DNA from: Ottelia alismoides
Taxonomy: Eukaryota > Streptophyta > Magnoliopsida > Alismatales > Hydrocharitaceae
Direction of reading: 5' to 3'
Assembly: GCA_037367405.1 (NCBI GenBank)
Contig: JAZKJV010009329.1
Span: 124,001 to 188,000 of the forward strand
Length of the DNA stretch: 64,000 nucleotides
The translations under genes and the position numbers were made by a program. Under the pieces are notes generated by a model, which was not told the DNA's origin, ran no database searches, and was given only the letters and a program-made list of their open reading frames with translations. Below are positions 11,221 to 23,862 of the stretch, piece after piece. Each line of letters starts with the position of its first letter. The stretch's first letter is position 1.

Positions 11221-11607
11221 GAGTAAAATGGGGATGCTCCCTAGGAGTAGCCAACGGGCTTCTCCCACCCCTATTTTTCCCCCATTTTTTTATTTTTTTG
11301 GAAAATAAAAATTTGTATATTCATCACTATATCCCTCTTACATTCTATTAAAATTTTGTCAGAAAGAGAGACTCCTAGGCCCTCCATCAAGAACATGACG
11401 GTTACGACAATTCTAAGACCGTTAAAATTACCTGTTCTGGATGGAGGGCCTAGGAGTCTCTGTTTCTGACGAAATTTTAATAGAATGTTAGAGGGATATA
11501 GTGACGAATATACAAATTTTTATTTTCTAAAAAAATAAAAAAATGGAGGGGAAATGGGGGTGGGAGCAGCCCGTTGGCTACTCCCAGGGAGTAGCCCCAT
11601 TTTACAC
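11221..11607. mobile_element. Foldback MITE, probably Mutator-like
   Basis: A 387 bp near-palindrome with arms of roughly 150 bp or more. The ends read GAGTAAAATGGGG and, reversed, AGTGTAAAATGGGG. The centre holds 'gaccgttaaaatt' flanked by 'ctccatc'/'gatggagg' words, as in the 388 bp element at 48548-48935. The flanks 'aagtgccaa' and 'aaggccaa' could be a decayed ~9-bp duplication. The sequence is absent from the aligned LTR at 17545, which confirms an insertion. Confidence 0.7.
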
Positions 11608-12445
11608 TAAGGCCAAAAATACAATAAAACCCCTAATTTTTATTCCCTAATAAATTGAATTTGAGACCTATTTTATTCTTTATTGTTTATACATCAAATC
11701 AATAAAATTTGAACATGAAAGTTGTAGATAAAAATACATAGAAAAATACAAAATTTATTTCAACAAAAAATAATGCACAATATGCCCTAGACACTCAAAA
11801 TAAAAATCCAAAATCAAAACTTCCAAAACATGTATCTTCTCCATATAAACTCAAAATTTAACAAACTCACCTTTATTATTCCTAAAATTAAATTATCTAT
11901 TTAATGAAGGTACTTTCATTCAATTTGAAGTTAATATGCAAAAGTTAGGTTCTGGGCCCTCACTGTACAATTTACTGCAAATATTATTTGTAACACATGT
12001 ATATAATTAAAATAAAATAGAATAATTAAAAATACATTAAATAAGTATATTATCATATATAAGTGAATTATACATACATGTGCCTATATAATAAATTCCC
12101 ATATTTATTTAGGTGTACTTATAACCTAAGAAAACTCCAATATGTGTGTGTATTTAAATAAGTTATAAATATATGAATTATGTATATAATATAATAAAAG
12201 TAGAAAATAAAATTAAAATGCATATTATATAGGTAAAAATACATATTTTTATACTTGCAAAACGTAACATATAATAAATTACCTTATAAAAATAAATAAA
12301 ATCACCATATTAATACATACAATAATAAATATTTTTCATGTTTTGATCAAAAAATCATAAAGTCATTTATTTTTTAAATTTGAATTAATAATGAATTTCC
12401 ATGTTGTTTTGTCGTTTAGACCACTTTCATGGAAGACCAGTCTGG

Positions 12446-12461
12446 GTTGACCCCGGTCAAC
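12446..12461. promoter_or_regulatory. Inverted W-box pair in LTR A
   Basis: GTTGACC-cc-GGTCAAC, two TTGACC cores facing each other. TTGAC(C/T) is the known WRKY transcription-factor core. Equivalent palindromes sit at the same place in the LTRs at 16177, 18714 and 39312. A regulatory role is inferred. Confidence 0.45.
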
Positions 12462-15184
12462 TCCATAACCTCCCTAGGTCCGCGCATGCTCGAATTCCTT
12501 CACTACCTTTTCTCCTCGATTGAAAATCTTTCACACCAACTTCATTTCTCGATCAAAGGAGCTCTGCATCGAGCACGCTTCTCAATCCAAAACTACATGT
12601 ACATATACACTCAGCGGATTTTGATTTGACTTTTGATCCCATTTGAAACCTCAAAATCCCCTACTTTCTCATTCATGAGATTGCTCATGACAGAGGCCCT
12701 CTCCAAGAGAGTTTGGTGTGGAGGAAGAGGTGTTTTCTCTGGTCGATCCCCATCGCCAGTGAGCTCCGCCCGATGGTCCACCGACTCCCGCTTCGGCTGA
12801 TCGAGCCATAGTGTAAGTAGGATTAGGTAGCTGTTAGCTTTAGAGTTAATTTCACATTTTTATTTTATGCTTTAATTCATCGTAGTAGCTTAGATTTTAG
12901 GATTCGTAGTTCGCTGGAGCGGATCACCGTGCTCGGACTGTTTTTAGCTGCCCATTTCACCCTCATTTCGTTCCTATTCACTCTGTCTACACTTCACACT
13001 ACTCAATTCAACATGGTCCTCCTAAGATCATGACATTCGCTCCCCAACTCCGTCGCTCGTCGAGGAGTGCCGCCTCGACCCATTGCCATCTCATTTCACC
13101 CAAATAAGACCACATGGCCCCTTGTTTTTTTATGTTTGAGCTAATCGTGCAGGTCATAGAGGTCAAAAACTTTTGAGGAGGTGATTTTACTCCAAGAGAA
13201 GACTCCCATGTTGCCGAAGCTCTTCGACATATTAAGACCCCATCAATGGGGCTTGGATCTTTTTGAGACATCCAGTAGCATCAGAGCAACATCGGGCATC
13301 TTTTACACCACTTGGCAGTGGCAGAGAACACCAGAGGAGGGAGATTTCACCAGAGAAAGTCGCCAAGGTTGAGCTTCTTCCCTGTTCTTCCAGATCCCTC
13401 CTCCACTGTCAAATCAGGAGCTGTTCTTCATGAGCAGCAGGAACCGTTAGATGATCGCACCCTGGACCATAGATCCAGCCGCTGAGACCTAATCTCTGTC
13501 ACCCGTAGTCGAAGCGTCATCAGCCTTCGAGAGCACAACACATGGATTAGTGAAGACAACAATGTTGTCCGCTCGCGCCTTGGGGGGTATTTTGCATATT
13601 TCACCCCTGCCACTTTTGTATTTTATTTTTAATACAGAACTTTCATTTACAATTCAATAAATTTTGTAAAATTTATATTAAGTCTCCCAAGTTTCCATTT
13701 ATTACAGAATAATCCCTCGTGACATCACCTCACGTGCAAGCTTTTGCAGACAGACCCTTGGGCTTTTTATATTTCAATTTAGTCCTATAAAATTGAATTC
13801 TAGTGTAAAACTTTTTGGATATTTTGCATTAAGGACATGCTGCTTTCTATTAATTACAAAAATACCGCCCTCTCAGCTTTTTAATTGAATATATCATGGG
13901 CTTTTTGCATGTATGCCCTTATATTTATGTAGTTGTGTTCTAAAATACATTTATAATTTCTTAAAATTGCATTTAGGTCCCTATTGGGGAAACTTTTTTA
14001 TTTCTTTTGTTTGTCTTATTAAAAATATCATTTGGCATCCAAAAATTCTAGGAAATCTAGTTTACGTGCTTGGACCTATCTTGAATCACATATATTTTTC
14101 TTGGGTCAATCAAAAATATTTTCTTAATTTTCAAAATACAAAAAAATTACATCTATTCCCCGTTTACATTTAATAAGACAAAAAATATAAAATCATTTTG
14201 AAAAATTCCAAAAAATTTACAGTATCTTTATCGTTGTATTTTATAACAGTAGACCAAAAATTACTAAAAATAACCAAAAAAACACCAAAAATTAAAAAGA
14301 ATCAAAATCCTTATAATAATTCTTAAATGATCTAAAAAATCCAAAAACATTTATTTCTATTTATGAATTTTGTTTATTATATCTATCATATATTAAAAAT
14401 ATTTAGGAAAATTTTGGGTTTTATCTATTTTTAATTCCAAAACAAGTCGGTATATTAATATAGGTCATTCTTTTGACATTTTTATTCAATTAAAAATACA
14501 AAAAAATAGTAAAAATTCTGAGAAAATACCAAAAATAAAGAAACATATAAAAAAGATAAAATATTTTAGTTTTCCAATTTTGAGTATTTTTAGCTTTATC
14601 TTCAAATGTAAAGCTTCTAATTTATACATAGTTATATTTACTTATATTATTATCATTGAAAATACCAAAAAAATATTTTAACACCTTAACAAATAAAAGG
14701 ACTCTACCTTAAGGTATTTTCCTGATTTTTCATCTTTTTATATATGTTTATTATATATAATAGACATATTATTACTTATATATATTATCTTCAAAAAGAA
14801 AAAGACAATTTAGTAATAAAAAATAAAAATATAATAAAATAATAAGACTAAAAACAAAAAATATAAAGACAAAAATCTATAAAAAAATATAAAATTTAAA
14901 ACCCACATAAAATAAAATAAAAATATAAGAAGAGGGACAATTTTGGAATTAAATTCACAATCTATCCATTCTTCTCCATGTGTTCGACACTCTACATATA
15001 CTTGCACCTATACACACATTTTGTAGAGTTATAATAAATTTTAACTCCATATTTTTTTGCATTGCCTTATCTATATTGTGGGTTAATTGTTGAATTATTC
15101 ATCTTTCGTGAGCGGTCACCTAAGCGACGGTGCCGGTCTCATCTTGTGTAGACCACCTTAGACCCTCGCAAAAGTCCAGTTTTA

Positions 15185-17544
15185 ATCTAAACCCCGAGAT
15201 GAAGTCAAATAATGACTAGGTCAATCAGGAAATAAGTAAGGGGAGATAGGGTGAATCAATGTACAAAAATATCTTAGAAACCCTAATTCTTTTGTATACA
15301 ATATACTGAGTAATTAGCCTAATATTATACTATTTTATTCATAATTATACATAGTTCAAAGAATAAAGTATTCAACATAAAACTCGTACATAATAATGTG
15401 TAGAAAAATATTTGCCAAAATAAATCATGCACAGTGTTCTTTTTACACTCAATTGAAATTACCACAAATAGAACTTCATTGATCAATATCTACTCCAATG
15501 AATTCAAATTGAACTAAACTCACCTTCATCATATATAAAATTAAACTATCTATCAAACGAAGGTTTTTCATTGAAAATGGAGCTAAGATACAAAGGCCAT
15601 CTTTTCGGGGTACTATTAGACTTGGGCATGTGTATATATAGCCAAATATTTTATTCTTTATATTTTTGATCTTATTATATTTTTTTGAATTAATGTATAC
15701 ATTATATAATACATATTAGAAATATAAATATAAATAAAAACATTGAAAAACATCAAAATAAATAATCAAGTTCAAAACATAGGTGTACCTTACCTAGAAT
15801 ATGCGTACATGTATTTATTTATACATATAAACAAAATTATCAAAATATTATAAATACATGTAAATATGTATTTAACAATACTGTAAATATATAAATCATG
15901 TAAATATGATATTATGCTTAAAAATACAAAATATAAATATAAATATACAATATACATGTATATATACCTATACATAGAATGTAAAATAATGAACTATAAT
16001 AAATAAGATTTTAAAAATAAATAAAAATCACCATAAAATAGTTTATAAAATAATACACATTTTTCTTGTTTTAGGTTTTTTAATAAAATCATTTGCTATT
16101 TTATTTTAAATTACCTTTCATTTTATTTTCTGTTTTATCCCTAACGGTCCTACATGGACCAACCAGAGAGTGGGGAGTGTTGACCACCAGTCAACACCTC
16201 CCTCGCACGGCCTAGGCCTCATGCAACTGTCAAAATGTCGACACTCCTCTCTTCACTGATTTTTTATGCCATACTACACTCCTCTTTTTGCCTCAATTTC
16301 TTCAGCAAAATTGTACACCACGCCTTCCTCCATCTCGCTATGCACGTAACCTCAACCAACCTTCATCGTGTTACATGCAATCTCGATCCAAACTCATCTC
16401 CTCACTTCTAGAAAAAAAAACCTCATTTACTTTCAATTCTAATTTTTAGCTCTATTACATCTCATAACCTCAAACCCTTCAAGTGAGCATGACTCCTGGT
16501 GACAGCAGGTAGACCCTTCGGGCGTCGGTGAGGAGAAAGGCAACAATCTAAGACTCCCCACCGCCGGAGAAGCTCTTCTCAAGTGTGGTTATGTTTCCCA
16601 ATCTTTTTCAGGTCGAGGCATGTGTTTAATCTTAGTTTCAGCTTCATTTTTAAGTTCTTAGAGTAGTTGTAGTGTTTGTTTCCAAGTTTCAGCAGTAGAT
16701 TTAGCTTATTTCCAATCTTAATAAGTACGTCAGATCTCCTACTCCGGCCATTATCCAATATTAATCGCATTGTCCCTAATTTCATATGATCACTCCATCC
16801 TCGTTCCTCATCACGTTCTCCATCTGAACCACACATCTGTTCACACTGATCTTGCACAGATCAGAGGCTCTGCTTCCACCGATTGCCATTCTTTGGAGGC
16901 CCTGGACCCATATCTCCACCTTTGGTTTGTACTCCAGTTGTGTGGGTCGAGAACATCCCTCTCGAGCCCAGTGACATTTTTGTGCGGGAATAGAGGTTGA
17001 AATTCTCCTTCTTGGAGAGAATTGAACACCTGCAATTCATTCTAGGTGCCTTGTATACAGAAGATCTCCAGGCCTCTCCCAGCGAGGCATGGATCCTTGG
17101 ATCACCATCAGACAGTGTGGAACCCTTCCAAGAAGCTTCTGAGCTTCATAGCAGCCTTATCGACCACTGGATGATGAAGAAATCATCGATCGAAGCATTG
17201 GAAGAAAGGAGTTCTTCCCTATTCTTCTAAAGCAGTAATAGTCGTCAGACCTTGAAGGTGCTCCAGTTTTGATGAGGATCGTTGGATAGTGAGACTCCTA
17301 AATCGATTGATCTAGACAAGATCGAGCCTCGATCGTTCATTTGTAAACCAGTAACATCTAATACAGGTCGTTGGATGTGCTTAAGTGAAGTGATCCCAAC
17401 CGTTTGATTAGAGCCATGTGCCCCCACACGTGCCTTGGGATATATTTTGCGCTGACACCCCTCCACTTTTTGTATTTACTTTTTAATCTTTTAAATTAAA
17501 TATTACATGTAAAATAATTAAGTTTATTTGTATTTGGACCCCTT
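15185..17544 (+). repeat. 5' LTR of Athila-like element, first part (copy B)
   Basis: Begins about 210 bp inside the family LTR ('accccgagatgaag' matches 'acccagagacatgc' near 17746), so its 5' tip is missing. It contains the B-type W-box palindrome at 16177 and a GC-rich centre of about 16140-17470. It stops exactly where the solo LTR starts, and its sequence resumes at 21261 in register with LTR A near 13690. Confidence 0.65.
16177..16197. promoter_or_regulatory. Inverted W-box pair in LTR B
   Basis: Arms GTGTTGAC and GTCAACAC around a 5-nt loop, at the position equivalent to 12446 in LTR A. Confidence 0.4.
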
Positions 17545-20500
17545 GATGAATCTCCATTTCATCAGATTTATTCTATCATTTTGGTCTTAAAAACCCTAGC
17601 TAATGCATGTATATAGCATTAATTTATACAAATTAACATCAATTATTTATTATATTTATTGTATATAAAATATAGTTTTTAATACCAAAATTATTAAACA
17701 AAGAAAAGAAAACAAATAAAATTCCGAAGGTATTTTATGATCATAAACCCAGAGACATGCATCTTGATGACTAGGTCGATAAGAAATAAAGTAGGGTGAG
17801 ATAAGGGCTAAAATCACCAATAAATTCCATTCTTTTATTCATCAATAATGCCTTTTTGGGACCTATTTTATTTTCTATTTTCTATACCTCAAATCAAGAA
17901 ACTTTTTACATGAAAGGTGTAGATACATATATAAATAAAAATGCAAAATTGATTTCATACAAAAATAATATATAGTGTAAAAGTTATACTCGAAATAAAA
18001 AGCCAGAATCCCAACTTCCCATACCCATATATCTTAAATAAAAACTCAAAATATATCAAAATCACCTTTAATTGTATATAACTTTTAATAAGCTATTTAA
18101 TGAAGGTGTTTTATATTTTTTAGAGTTAAGGTGTGAGAGTTAGGTTTTGGACCCCTAGTATACAATATACACGAATAAATATTTACTTTATTTATTCTTA
18201 ATTATTTTTATAATTTTATATTTTTATAATTTTTAAAATATTATTTATAGTATATGTACATATTTAGAATACAAGAAAACCATAACTAAAACATTAAAAT
18301 AAAATATGTATACGAAATCCATAAATGAAATACATATAGTTTTACATATATATTTTATACCCCTATTTATTTAAGTGCACAAATACATCAGAAAAATATA
18401 ATAGAAAAATATTTATGTATATAAAAATAAGTTATAAGATAAAATAATAAAATAAAATAATAAAATCAAAATTATAAATTAAAACAAAATAAAAGACTCA
18501 AAACATAGATGAATATACCTATAAATGGAATCCTAAAAATTAGCTTATAACAAATAAACTCGAAAAAATAAATAAAAATCATATTAAAATACTACATATA
18601 ATAATAAACATTTTTATTATGTAAAATCATTTATCATTTATTATTCAATTTATAAATAACTTTAAGATTGGTTTTTCCTGGTTGGTCCACGGGGACCAAC
18701 TAGGTGGCTCCACTAGTTGACCTCGGTCAACTAGCTGACCTAGCCCTGCAGCTTGTCAGACCTAGCGTTTGGCTCACTTTCCTCGATTTTTCCCTAAGGA
18801 TCTATTCATCCTTTTAGGTTGATTCCTTCACGGATTTTTATCCTCAATCCACCCTCCATCACGCGAGTGTGTCTCCTCGATCCGTGTATCCCAGTCGCCT
18901 GTAAGAAACCACTTGCTCTCCTTCCTTCCAATTTCGAATCTCATTTTGGTAATTTCTTCTCCCCTTCTTGCACCCAAAGGCTAGAACCTGGTGACAGGAG
19001 GTTCACCGAGCATCTAGGTTGATCGAAGGAGCGGCTTAGGTGGTTGATTCCACATCTCTGGTCATCGCCGCCGCGAGGTCTGCAGCTTCTGGCTCCAGCC
19101 AGTTGAGGTACATTTCTTTGCGTTTTTAGATAGATATTAACCTTAGGTTTGATCTCCTGTAGTTGTTTTAGGTTTTAATCCCGTGATTTAGCACAACTAA
19201 ACCACTTCGTAGTTCATCGGATGGTAGCTCTAGTGAACCCTTCCATCGTGCATCGACTTGTTTCTGACCCACCTTCCACCATCACCTTCCTTCCTTGATG
19301 TTTCCCTCCACCCCACTCCATTCCATTCAACATGCTCCTCCTTGGAGTAGGATCTCTATGCTCCTCCTCACCTCGCCGGAGCGACTGTCGCTACACCGCA
19401 CCACGCTTCCATTTTCTCGTAATAGGGTCGAGGCAGTTTGCCCTTGACCCTAGTTTTCTTCCTGTGTAGGTTCCACACTCCCAAAGCCTTGTTGGAGTTA
19501 TTTTGATGCTCACGGGAGGTACCTGGAGCATCTGAGCTTCTTCGACCTCGTGGGAGAGCTCTGGTGATCATCGGATCCTTCTTGAGCCTCCAACAGACGG
19601 AGGACGATGCTAGGATCCATTTGGGCCACTTTGGAGTAGCAGAGGATGTCGAAATGGGAATATCTCAGTGGAAGAAGCTCGCCTCGGTGACGCTTCTTCC
19701 ATGGTCATCCATCGCCCCCCCCTCCACTATTGGATTGGGCCCTATTCTTCGTGCGCTACAACCACCGTCGGATCGTGTGAAACCTTTACCATTGATCTCC
19801 ATCAGGAGATCGAATCCCCTCCGTCTGTGGTGAAACGTTGTCGACTCCTCTCGTGTTGCCACTTGGATTAGTGAAGACCATGAGCCATTGGATCATGCCC
19901 TTTGTTGGTTATTTTGCATATTTAACCCAATGAGTTTTGTATTTAATATTTATTATATAAACGTTCATTTGTATGTAAATATATTTGTAATATTTACAAA
20001 ATTGCCCCCACACTTTAATTTTATTGCATTTAGGTTCTTACCAGTGAGGCTTACGTGCCTCTTCACATGGGTCTGACTATTTTTCACAAGGACCCCTCCA
20101 AGTTTTGTTATTTATATTTAGTCTAGAAACATTCATTTGTTATTATATAATTTTGGGCATTTTTTCATATTCATACCTATGCTTATTTTTAATTGCATAA
20201 ATACCCTTGCCAGACCATTAATTTTTACATGTATATTTCATTTATTTTAAATACCATTTGTGCTAAGAAAAATCCCTGAAAATAGGATTAAGTGTCTAAT
20301 GTGTTGAACTTTCACATCATATTTTTAGTTTTGAATTTTAGAACTTTTCCTATTTTATGAAAGTCAAAAAGAGCACACCTTTTCCCAAGTTGACATAAAA
20401 ACCCCATAAAAATATAAAATCATTTTGAAAAATTCTAAAAAATATGTATTGTTTATTTGAGTATTTTGAGCCTTCAGACGAACAATCACTAAAAATCGAA

Positions 20501-21260
20501 AAGAAAACTTATAAAAAATTAAAAGCTCCAAAATCCTTTATAAAAATCGAAAAAATTCCAAAAATATTCATTACTATTTTATTATTTTCTTTATATTATT
20601 ATTTACATACAAATTTAATTGGAAAAATTTTGGACATTATTTGCTATTTTTTTCCAAATTAATCCGACCTATTATTTAATCCCTGATTTGGGATATTTTT
20701 AACTTTAAAAATCCATAAAAATTAGTAAAAATACTTAAAAATCGCAAAAATAGTAAAAATTTATTTAAAATTAAAAAAATTTGTTTTGTATATTTCAATT
20801 ATTTTTATTAGTTTTTATATCTATATTATCCTATATTGTATATATAATCTTATATATTCTATATTATATATATAAAGAAAAAGAAAATAAAACCAGAAAA
20901 TATAAAAAGAAAAGTAAAAAATATATAAAATTAAAAACAAGTAAAAAATATATAAGTAAAAAATTAAAAAAAAATATAAAAATAAAAAACCACAAAAATA
21001 AATAGACAAAAGAACACACATTTTTGCATCTATTTGCACCGATATCCCGTTTACTCCATATGTTCGACACTCTACACATACTTACACCTATACACACATT
21101 TGTAGAGTTGTAATAAATTTTAACTCCACACTTTTATTTTCATTGCTCGATTCTTAATTGTGGGTTAATTATTGTTTTAGTAGAGTTTTGTGAGCGATCA
21201 TTGCATCAACTGTGGTTTCGCCTTGTGAGACGTATGACCCTCTCGAATTTCTACTAATCA
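17545..21260 (+). repeat. Solo giant LTR (copy C) inserted in another LTR
   Basis: A 3716 bp LTR starting TGATGAA(tctccat)TTCATCA and ending ACTAATCA, so TG...CA ended. The flanks CCCCT (17540-17544) and CCCAT (21261-21265) fit a one-mismatch 5-bp TSD. Deleting the LTR plus one flank rejoins copies B and D in register with LTR A near 13690 ('aagtctcccaagtttcc'), which strongly supports insertion. It contains palindromes at 18681-18700 (GTTGGTCC/GGACCAAC) and 18714-18733. No internal domain is attached and no genes are seen. Confidence 0.75.
18714..18733. promoter_or_regulatory. Inverted W-box pair in LTR C
   Basis: TAGTTGACC-tc-GGTCAACTA, a perfect 9-bp inverted repeat carrying TTGACC on each strand. 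It sits 13 bp after a second 8-bp palindrome (18681-18700). Confidence 0.5.
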
Positions 21261-22162
21261 CCCATGTACTTTCTTATATTTGAATTTAGGTCCCGTGTCA
21301 GGTCACCTCACGTGGTCCACCACATGAGGTGCACTGGTGTTTTTGCTTGTAGTCCGTTAAACTCCCTAGAACCATTATGAAATGAAATTTTAATTTTTTA
21401 AAATTATAAATAGGTCCCTATCAGTTGTGTATTTAATTTTTATGTATTTTGTTTGTATTAAATATTTATATTATGCCAAAAATCATGAGAAAAATATGAT
21501 AGATGCCTGGAACTATTCTACTTCATGCATACTTTTTATTTGGCATTTAAACTTATTTTCCTATTTTTACAAATACAAAACATGCATATTTTCCTTGTTT
21601 TGCTATTAACAATCCATAGAAAAATTAAAATATAACTACAGAAATTCCAAAAACTTATATTAGGTATGTTATATTATATTCTACCTCATATCCAAAAGCA
21701 ATAAATTTAAAATATATATATAACTTAAAAATCGTAAAACCCTTAAAAATCTTATTAAAATTAGCAAAATTTCTAAAAAAACCCCAAAAATATTATTTTC
21801 TACTTTTAATTTCCTTTATTTTATATGGTATATTACTAATTAAGATAAAATAAAATAATTAAATAATCATAAAAATTAAATATAATAAAAACCCAAATAA
21901 AAACAAGAAAAGGATATAAAAATAAAAATATTATTATTAATTAGCAATAATTAGTAGTAATTCTCGACCCTTGAGTTTCTCAGTGTTCGACACTCTATAC
22001 GCCTATACATATTTATATAGAGTTATAATAAATTTTAATTCATAATCGCACTTTGATTATTATTCACTATTGTGGGTTGATTGATGTTGATTTCATGGAT
22101 TGATCACCATAGCGATTATTGTTCCAGCCATGTTAGGAACAATTGATCGGTCCACGATGTCA
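21261..22162 (+). repeat. 5' LTR of Athila-like element, second part (copy D)
   Basis: Continues copy B after the solo LTR. It carries the 'gtgttcgacactctat' block near 21985 and the 'gagttataataaatttta' block near 22020. It ends GATGTCA five bases before the primer-binding site. No gene. Confidence 0.65.
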
Positions 22163-22167
22163 ACGAA

Positions 22168-22185
22168 TGGCGTCGTTGCCAATGA
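22168..22185 (+). other. Primer-binding site of Athila-like element
   Basis: TGGCGTCGTTGCCAATGA, close to the TGGCGCCGTTGCCGGGGA site of Athila/Tat elements; the first 13 bases differ at one position. It lies just after the LTR CA end. Confidence 0.75.
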
Positions 22186-23862
22186 AGTGCAATGGTTTTT
22201 AGGATAGATTGTATATAGTATCTACCTGTTTTATGTTATTTTATTTTCTATTTCTTGTTTCTCTTTAGCTTATATTTGCATAAATTATTCTAATTACCTC
22301 TTCTGTTTGATTTTGTTGCGAGGTTACGTGGAGCGAGGGTGGATTTTCTAGGATATTTGATGCATCCGATCAAGGTGGAGGCCAGCTCATTCAAACAAAG
22401 CCGAGAGGAGAGAGTGGCAAAAGAAGATCGAGATTTGATTAAAGCAGTAGTGTAGTGTAGTCTAGATTTTATTTTCTTGGAAGAGAGTGATTTATAAGTA
22501 TTTATAATAAATAGACACTCTCAGGACACTCTTAGATTCTCACGGATCTATTTTACCAAGTGTTTGTTCACTTGGGGACCCGATCGATTTTTATCATGTT
22601 TTTATCGTTTCTACATTTTATTCTCCCTATTCTTCTTTTTATTTTATTTTGTTTCTCGTGCTTTGAGTTTTTCCCTTTATTTTTATTTTATGTCTTTGTT
22701 GATTGAACCCTTAAAAGTTAGGATTTCTTGCTTTGTAAACTTGGTCCAAAGCCCTAATACACTACCTGTATCTATAGTCTTTGTGTTTGGACTTAGTTAA
22801 ATCAATTAATTCTTCGTGTTGATAGCATTTCATGTTCTTAGGGTGATTTCATGGAATGCACATATATATAGATTAGCTTAATTTATGCACAGATCTTACT
22901 GCATGTAGAGTGCTCGATCAATGTACGCATTTCTTACTCTACATGCATTCATAGATTTCTCGTGCATCGGCTTTTCTATCTTCCTTCCCCAGTTTTCTTG
23001 GACTTAGGAATAAATGGAAACTAGAAATTTTGTTAAGAAATTATCTGAAAAATATCTAAAAAGGTGAAAACCAAAAAACTAGAAAAGGGATTGTTTTAAA
23101 AACTTTAACCCTAACTAAAATTGATTAAGGGATATCATTGTATTGGGTGCACAAAGTCCACGTTGTATGCATTTACTTTCCTGACCGAGTGATGCACAAC
23201 CCTTAAGGATTAGAGCCAAAAACCCAGCCTGAGACTGCCTTATGTATTGCATGGGTTTGTGAAGTAATAACACTTTTATCAGTGCGTGGGAGAGTAGAGC
23301 TATATCTGCTTACGAGTTTGGTATGAATTACTTGAGCATAGGGGCATTGCATTGTCGGGACCCTGTCTCGTCATGCCACATTCGAGTACCCTCTGGGGGG
23401 AAGTATTTGATTGACTACGTCAGCTTCCTTTCTATTTCTTTGGCTGAGTAGTGGGCCTAGATCTGATAAGAAGGACCTCAGAAACGACATGTTACAGTTT
23501 ATAAAGGAAGTGATAAGTGCATGACACTTGTCTTGTAGTACTCACTCTTCTATAGGGTTAGCATTAGCTTAATCTGAAAATATTGCTTGAAAACCAAAAT
23601 AAAAATGATCAAGATAAAAAGATAACTCTTACGGCTTCATGTGTTGTGTTGGTAAATTCACCCCTATTTTGTGTTTGACTGATTTTATTAAGGACAGAGA
23701 TCAAAAAATAATTCATGCACTTGCTCCATTTTACTTCTCTTCTTTTTATCACTTCTTCCATTTTGCTCACTTTGAGCCTTTGCTCATTTTTCTCTCTTCA
23801 GGTTATTCTTTGTTTATCTCCACGTTCTTAGTTCCTCATTTTACATCTTTTTGTTTCTCAAG
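22186..23862 (+). other. Athila-like leader, non-coding
   Basis: No gene seen. The order of blocks matches the leader at 1919-3415. It ends in a T/C-rich stretch directly before the gag ATG at 23863. Confidence 0.6.

Larger units (their letters stand above)
1728..15184 (+). mobile_element. Giant-LTR Athila-related element, apparently non-autonomous
   Basis: Inferred as one plus-strand element from this order: the last ~170 bp of an LTR (1728-1896), a degenerate Athila-type primer-binding site (1899), a long leader, a degenerate ORF, a hairpin cluster, a polypurine tract (10925-10943) and a complete ~4.2 kb LTR (10944-15184). The two LTR ends look roughly 85% alike by eye over the shared 170 bp. 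No gag, protease, RT or integrase could be recognised between them, so it is probably a LARD-like derivative mobilised by a related Athila. A reverse solo LTR (5005-8599) and a MITE (11221-11607) were inserted later. The 5' LTR is truncated against the Copia fragment. The single-element reading is an inference; chance juxtaposition of two pieces is possible. Confidence 0.55.
10944..15184 (+). repeat. 3' giant LTR (copy A)
   Basis: About 4.24 kb, or ~3.85 kb without the nested MITE. It starts TTATTAATCTCCATTTCATCA, a mutated form of the family's TGATGAAT...TTCATCA start, and ends near 'agtccagtttta'. Its parts are an AT-rich arm, a GTTGACC/GGTCAAC pair at 12446, a GC-rich centre of about 12430-13620, an AT-rich arm, and a 'gttcgacactctac' block near 14985. 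It aligns along its length with 17545-21260. No genes; open frames in the GC-rich part are not conserved among LTR copies. Confidence 0.7.
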
